9,334 bases of DNA from an uncultured Opitutia bacterium. Its GTDB lineage: Bacteria; Verrucomicrobiota; Verrucomicrobiia; Opitutales; JABJCN01. Shown here in pieces: positions 7,014-9,334 of this stretch. The stretch's first letter is position 1. The number at the start of each line of letters is the position of its first letter. The notes under the pieces were generated by a model. That model had not been told where the DNA came from, made no database searches, and worked only from the letters and a program-made list of their open reading frames with translations. The position numbers were made by a program, and so were the translations under genes. The stretch spans positions 1 to 9,334 of the forward strand of contig CAJWSN010000045.1 of NCBI GenBank assembly GCA_913046175.1, given 5' to 3'.

Positions 7014-7038
7014 ACTTGCCAGGTCCCGCCTTGCAAGT
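7014..7038 (+). promoter_or_regulatory. Small inverted repeat just upstream of rodA
   Basis: ACTTGC at 7014-7019 pairs exactly with GCAAGT at 7033-7038 around a 13-base loop, ending 9 bases before the first possible rodA ATG. It might be a leader hairpin affecting translation or part of a protein binding site. A six-base stem in an AT-balanced region can arise by chance. Confidence 0.15.
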
Positions 7039-7047
7039 AAGCACCAA

Positions 7048-8301
7048 ATGAACACAAAGGAAGGCATGTCCATTTCGGAAAATGTAAGTCAGTCATCTAA
7101 CGGGGCCCTGCATTTTGACTACAACCGAATAGACTGGGTTACGCCCATATCCATGGTCCTGCTAGGAGTAACCAGTGTGTGTTTCATTTATTCAACACAA
7201 ATTTATTCCGGGGGCACCCAATGGAAAATGCAATTGGTATGGCTGACAGCTGGTTGGATGGTTTATTGTGTCGTGGGCTCCTTGAACTACAAGATTCTAC
7301 TGGAAAAGGGGCACTTGATTTATGGATTGGGCATCTTGCTGCTTCTCCTGGTAAAAACCCCCCTGGGTTCAGAGATTTATGGCTCCAGGCGATGGATCGA
7401 CCTTAAGGTGTTTAAAATACAACCGGCCGAGGCTGCAAAAATCGGGACACTTATTCTATGCGCCAGTATTCTTGCACGCTCCAGAATAGGAAGTTTCCGG
7501 GAATCTCTACAAATGATCGGCAAGGTAGCCATCGCGGTGGCGTTACCTATTTTGTTGATTTTTTCCCAACCAGACCTAGGATCTACACTTGTTTTCCCCC
7601 CCATGGTTTTTACTTTGTTATTTTTGGCAAAAATCCCAACACGGTTTTTTGCGTTCATATTGGTCGCCTTTGTCCTGATTGTCGGGGTGGTGGCATTCGA
7701 TATAAACAAGTATCAACAATTTTTGACAGAGAGGGGTCTCACCCCCCTGCAAAACAAAGGGGAATATCAGGCACAATCTCTTCTCCCCCTGAAGGACTAC
7801 CAGAGAAACAGGATTCTGGCTTTTGTAGCTCCAGAATTGGTGGATCCGCAGGGTATCGGTGTAAACTGGAATAAACTGCAGTCGCTGATTGCTGTTGGTT
7901 CCGGGGGGCTCCAGGGAAAAGGGCTTGGGCAAAGTACACAGGCCAAATTGGGTTACCTTCCCTCTTCGGTCGCTCACAATGATTTCATATTTTCCGTCCT
8001 GGCAGAGGAAAAGGGGTTTCTGGGAGGCTCACTTGTATTGTTGTTGTTTGCAGTGATTGTCGGAAACGGCATTCGTATCGCAGCAATAGCTCGAGACCGG
8101 TTTGGCATGCTACTTGCCGCCGGAGCCACCGTCATTTTCATGATTCATATTTTCATAAACATTGGAATGACCCTGGGAATCACCCCAATCACCGGATTAC
8201 CTTTGCCCCTACTAAGTTACGGCGGTTCCTTCGTCATCAGCTGTTGCATTTTACAAGGACTTCTCCAAAGCATCTACCGCTTCCGAAAAGATTTCTCATG
8301 A
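7048..8301 (+). CDS. rodA: Rod shape-determining SEDS peptidoglycan polymerase RodA
   Basis: RodA is an inner-membrane glycosyltransferase that polymerises lipid II into glycan strands for cell elongation, working with a class B penicillin-binding protein (PBP2). The 417-residue product is hydrophobic, with about ten membrane helices. It carries the SEDS landmarks: SRRWIDL at 113-119 followed by IQPAEAAKI, QPDLGS with the catalytic-type aspartate at Asp176, GSGGLQGKGLGQSTQ in the large extracellular loop, NDFIFSVLAEEKG from 311, and the GITPITGLPLPLLSYGGS block at 377-394. RodA is favoured over FtsW by length, by the short N-terminus and by the ITGLPLPLLSYGGS form, though the two are close relatives. 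A second ATG at 7066 (411 residues) has AAAGGAAGG directly upstream and may be the true start. The usual partner gene for PBP2 is absent from the 7 kb upstream in view. The TGA overlaps a downstream ATG as ATGA. Confidence 0.93.
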   Translation: MNTKEGMSISENVSQSSNGALHFDYNRIDWVTPISMVLLGVTSVCFIYSTQIYSGGTQWKMQLVWLTAGWMVYCVVGSLNYKILLEKGHLIYGLGILLLLLVKTPLGSEIYGSRRWIDLKVFKIQPAEAAKIGTLILCASILARSRIGSFRESLQMIGKVAIAVALPILLIFSQPDLGSTLVFPPMVFTLLFLAKIPTRFFAFILVAFVLIVGVVAFDINKYQQFLTERGLTPLQNKGEYQAQSLLPLKDYQRNRILAFVAPELVDPQGIGVNWNKLQSLIAVGSGGLQGKGLGQSTQAKLGYLPSSVAHNDFIFSVLAEEKGFLGGSLVLLLFAVIVGNGIRIAAIARDRFGMLLAAGATVIFMIHIFINIGMTLGITPITGLPLPLLSYGGSFVISCCILQGLLQSIYRFRKDFS

Positions 8302-8423
8302 TTAGCGGAGACAGAATACCTGCTATAAAAGTGCAAACTGGCAACAGCGAGATGACCAGGAATCCCATTAAATGGGAAACCAATCATCATGCCAAACACG
8401 CAAAACAAAAACCACAATCGTAA
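8298..8423 (+). CDS. Possible small ORF overlapping the rodA stop
   Basis: An ATG at 8298-8300 overlaps the rodA TGA as ATGA, the arrangement of translationally coupled genes, and opens a 41-codon frame to TAA at 8421-8423. The peptide is polar and basic with no motif I recognise. It overlaps the next frame (ATG 8389) by 35 bases. It may be chance, a true small protein, or the 5' part of the next gene separated from it by a frameshift. A hairpin with arms TCCCAT (8363-8368) and ATGGGA (8372-8377) lies inside it, without a following T run. Confidence 0.2.
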   Translation: MISGDRIPAIKVQTGNSEMTRNPIKWETNHHAKHAKQKPQS

Positions 8424-8763
8424 AACCCAGCCAGAGAAAAAAGAAGACAAGCAGGCACGCTTTGAAGAGGAACTAAGGGCACCCCCAAGGGAAAAGCGCG
8501 CAAAAAGAATACCTGCCGAGGACTTGGAGCAACAAGCCAAAAAGCGGGAAAAGGAATTGGATCACTCAATTTTGTCAATTGGGAATGATCAAAATTCACA
8601 CGTAGTCGCTCGGCACCTGAAGCGCCTCTGGCAGACGTTTCGGCGGCTCTGGCGGCGGAAAACGACTGGACAACCGATGGGCTGGAAGCCACTACGAAGG
8701 CGCTTGCAGAGCGGCTTGAGCTTGGTCTCGGGAAGCTCGCGCAACCTCTTCGGGCGGCCCTGA
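8389..8763 (+). CDS. Unrecognised Lys/Glu-rich N-terminal fragment, cut by a sequence junction
   Basis: The frame starts at ATG 8389, 87 bases after rodA on the same strand. Its first 65 or so residues are very polar, rich in Lys, Glu, Gln and Arg, and probably disordered or helical (ARFEEELRAPPREKRAKR, then AEDLEQQAKKREKE). I do not recognise a family. The later residues, from about 67 to the stop at 8761-8763, are Arg/Trp-rich and are the out-of-frame reading of a glutamyl-tRNA synthetase fragment, so they are not real protein. The genuine gene, if there is one, therefore continues beyond the junction in sequence that is missing here. No Shine-Dalgarno of normal strength or spacing is seen. 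Confidence 0.4.
   Translation: MPNTQNKNHNRKTQPEKKEDKQARFEEELRAPPREKRAKRIPAEDLEQQAKKREKELDHSILSIGNDQNSHVVARHLKRLWQTFRRLWRRKTTGQPMGWKPLRRRLQSGLSLVSGSSRNLFGRP
8568..8596. repeat. Imperfect inverted repeat at the first sequence junction
   Basis: AATTTTGTCA at 8568-8577 pairs with TGATCAAAATT at 8586-8596 around an 8-base loop, with a single bulged base. It sits where the verrucomicrobial-type DNA stops and the gltX fragment begins. Short inverted repeats are known sites of strand switching in whole-genome amplification, but this one could also be chance or a normal hairpin of the host DNA. Confidence 0.3.
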
Positions 8764-8879
8764 CGGGTTCCACGACAAGCCCCGGAATTTTCGATGTTCT
8801 CGCCCTTCTTGGAAAAGAAGAGTCGCTCGCGCGTATCGAAGCGCAGGCAACTCGGGCAGCAGATCAGACACACGACTAA
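8589..8879 (+). CDS. gltX: Glutamyl-tRNA synthetase, C-terminal fragment (alphaproteobacterial type)
   Basis: The frame read in codons from 8589 to the TAA at 8877-8879 encodes the anticodon-binding C-terminal end of a bacterial GluRS, the enzyme that charges tRNA-Glu. Convincing blocks are APLADVSAALAAENDW, then LGLGKLAQPLRAALTGSTT, then SPGIFDVLALLGKEESLARI, the typical end of alphaproteobacterial GltX. Only about 88-97 of the usual 440-480 or more residues are present. The catalytic Rossmann fold with its HIGH and KMSKS motifs is missing, and there is no start codon. Upstream the frame meets TGA at 8586-8588, so this is a 5'-truncated piece, not a small gene. It is clearly GC-richer than the flanks. 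Recognisable homology begins near 8613-8625, so the true edge of the fragment is somewhere in 8585-8625. It probably comes from another genome by chimeric joining. Confidence 0.85.
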   Translation, partial: SKFTRSRSAPEAPLADVSAALAAENDWTTDGLEATTKALAERLELGLGKLAQPLRAALTGSTTSPGIFDVLALLGKEESLARIEAQATRAADQTHD

Positions 8880-8900
8880 GGAGAACCCCCATGGCGGATA
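8879..8900 (+). other. Ribosome binding site and second sequence junction
   Basis: Just after the gltX stop, AAGGAG (8878-8883) lies seven bases before ATG 8891-8893, the best Shine-Dalgarno in the window. The first codons after ATG (GCG GAT ACA) fit the GC-rich upstream DNA, and from about 8900 the codons become AT-rich. In many alphaproteobacteria gltX is followed by the citrate synthase gene, whose product often starts in a similar Met-Ala-Asp way, so the site may belong to that gene and the junction may lie within a few bases of 8900. That last step is inference. Confidence 0.4.
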
Positions 8901-9334
8901 CAGAATTAGATAAAACCATTGAGGAATTAGAAGCAGAAGTGATGGCCGAATTAGAAGAAGGTATGCATGATGCTCCTAAGAAATCTGCTGTACCAGCAGA
9001 ACCAATGAAGAAAGCAAAGAATGGTGAGATGCAAGACACAGGTAGTGCAGTAGTATCACCAACTCAAGGAGATGCACCAGCAAAGAAAGTCGCTGGAGCC
9101 GCAAAGGAAATCTCTGGTGACCCAGCACAAAGTAAAGAAGGGAAACCTCAAAAAATGAGTAAAGCAAAATCAGCAGGACAAAACAAGTCATTGGCTGCAG
9201 AAGGTTACACAGACGAAGAAATTCGTGAACTATGTCACTCAAAAGACCACGATTGTGCAACAGTTGTTGAACATCCAGTATGGGGTAAAGGTAAACCAGT
9301 TCATGGTTCACACGCATTACCAACTGATGACGGA
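8891..9334 (+). CDS. Phage-like protein, N-terminal part (runs off the window)
   Basis: The frame is open for 148 codons to the window end. The product begins with an acidic helix (LDKTIEELEAEVMAELEEG), followed by a low-complexity Ala/Lys/Pro/Gly/Glu stretch (about 27-100, including APKKSAVPAEPMKKAKNGE). It ends in a folded-looking segment from about 105 with a Cys/His-containing run (LCHSKDHDC) and EHPVWGKGKPVHGSHALP. From memory, this plan and several of these phrases resemble structural or scaffold-region proteins of uncultured marine T4-like phages (cyanophage and pelagiphage relatives), but I cannot confirm it without a search. Codon use is strongly AT-ending (GAA, AAA, TTA, GCA), unlike everything upstream. 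The first four residues may come from the preceding GC-rich fragment. Function is unknown. Confidence 0.6.
   Translation, partial: MADTELDKTIEELEAEVMAELEEGMHDAPKKSAVPAEPMKKAKNGEMQDTGSAVVSPTQGDAPAKKVAGAAKEISGDPAQSKEGKPQKMSKAKSAGQNKSLAAEGYTDEEIRELCHSKDHDCATVVEHPVWGKGKPVHGSHALPTDDG

Noticed and set aside
6904..7047. Fur (iron) box controlling the TonB operon
   Set aside because: I looked for a GATAATGATAATCATTATC-like 19-mer on both strands and found no convincing match; the dyad present has a different sequence and spacing.
8387..8773. Minus-strand 128-codon frame opposite the post-rodA region
   Set aside because: It is low-complexity Ser/Ala/Arg/Phe-rich and antisense to both the Lys/Glu-rich frame and the gltX fragment, and it spans the source junction, so it cannot be one real gene.
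8589..8879. gltX fragment as a functional standalone anticodon-binding or paralogue-derived protein
   Set aside because: It has no start codon and no ribosome binding site at its 5' edge, and it ends like an ordinary GluRS. A truncated chimeric piece explains it better than a new small protein.
8976..9323. Minus-strand Leu/Val-rich frame that looks like a membrane protein
   Set aside because: It is the antisense of a Lys/Glu/Ala-codon-rich gene, which naturally gives Leu/Phe/Ser runs. The plus strand has a strong start, ribosome binding site and plausible protein.
8589..9334. Lateral transfer or prophage insertion as a new mobile system next to rodA
   Set aside because: No integrase, attachment-site repeats, tRNA or transposase is visible, and two unrelated sources follow each other within 320 bases. 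An artefact is more economical.

Overview
The window is mosaic. Bases 1 to about 8590 read as one bacterial chromosome segment of roughly even base composition. The gene repertoire and the AccA and RodA sequence flavour suggest a marine Verrucomicrobiota (Opitutae-like) bacterium; this taxonomic guess comes from protein pattern only. From about 8590 to 8900 the DNA becomes GC-rich and encodes the C-terminal end of an alphaproteobacterial-type glutamyl-tRNA synthetase. From about 8900 to the end it becomes AT-richer and encodes the start of a protein resembling marine T4-like phage proteins. Two abrupt changes of apparent source within about 320 bases are best explained by chimeric joining during amplification, cloning or assembly.

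Layout. Bases 1-295 hold no gene I can support. accA (296-1261, +) encodes the carboxyltransferase alpha subunit of acetyl-CoA carboxylase. It converges, with only 9 bases between the stops, on a seven-gene minus-strand operon (6903 down to 1271). In transcription order the operon encodes a DUF3450-like secreted coiled-coil protein, a TtpC-like long MotA/TolQ/ExbB protein with a periplasmic coiled coil, a short ExbB, two tandem ExbD proteins, a short TonB, and an exported TPR protein. Its first six genes are joined by 4-base stop/start overlaps (one of these depends on the ExbB start I chose), and the seventh follows after 4 bases. This is the gene order of the TtpC-dependent TonB2 energy-transduction systems known from Vibrio and Shewanella relatives, here with an extra ExbD. 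The likely job is to use the proton motive force of the inner membrane to power TonB-dependent outer-membrane receptors; no receptor gene is in view, so the substrate is unknown.

Divergent from this operon, across about 144 bases containing a perfect 10-bp inverted repeat, lies rodA (7048-8301, +), the SEDS peptidoglycan polymerase of cell elongation. It is followed by a short, lysine- and glutamate-rich reading frame that is cut by the first junction.

I found no CRISPR array, tRNA, rRNA or insertion sequence. The most interesting intact biology is the verrucomicrobial-type TtpC/TonB operon with paired ExbDs. The most important caution is that everything after about 8590 probably does not belong to the same genome.
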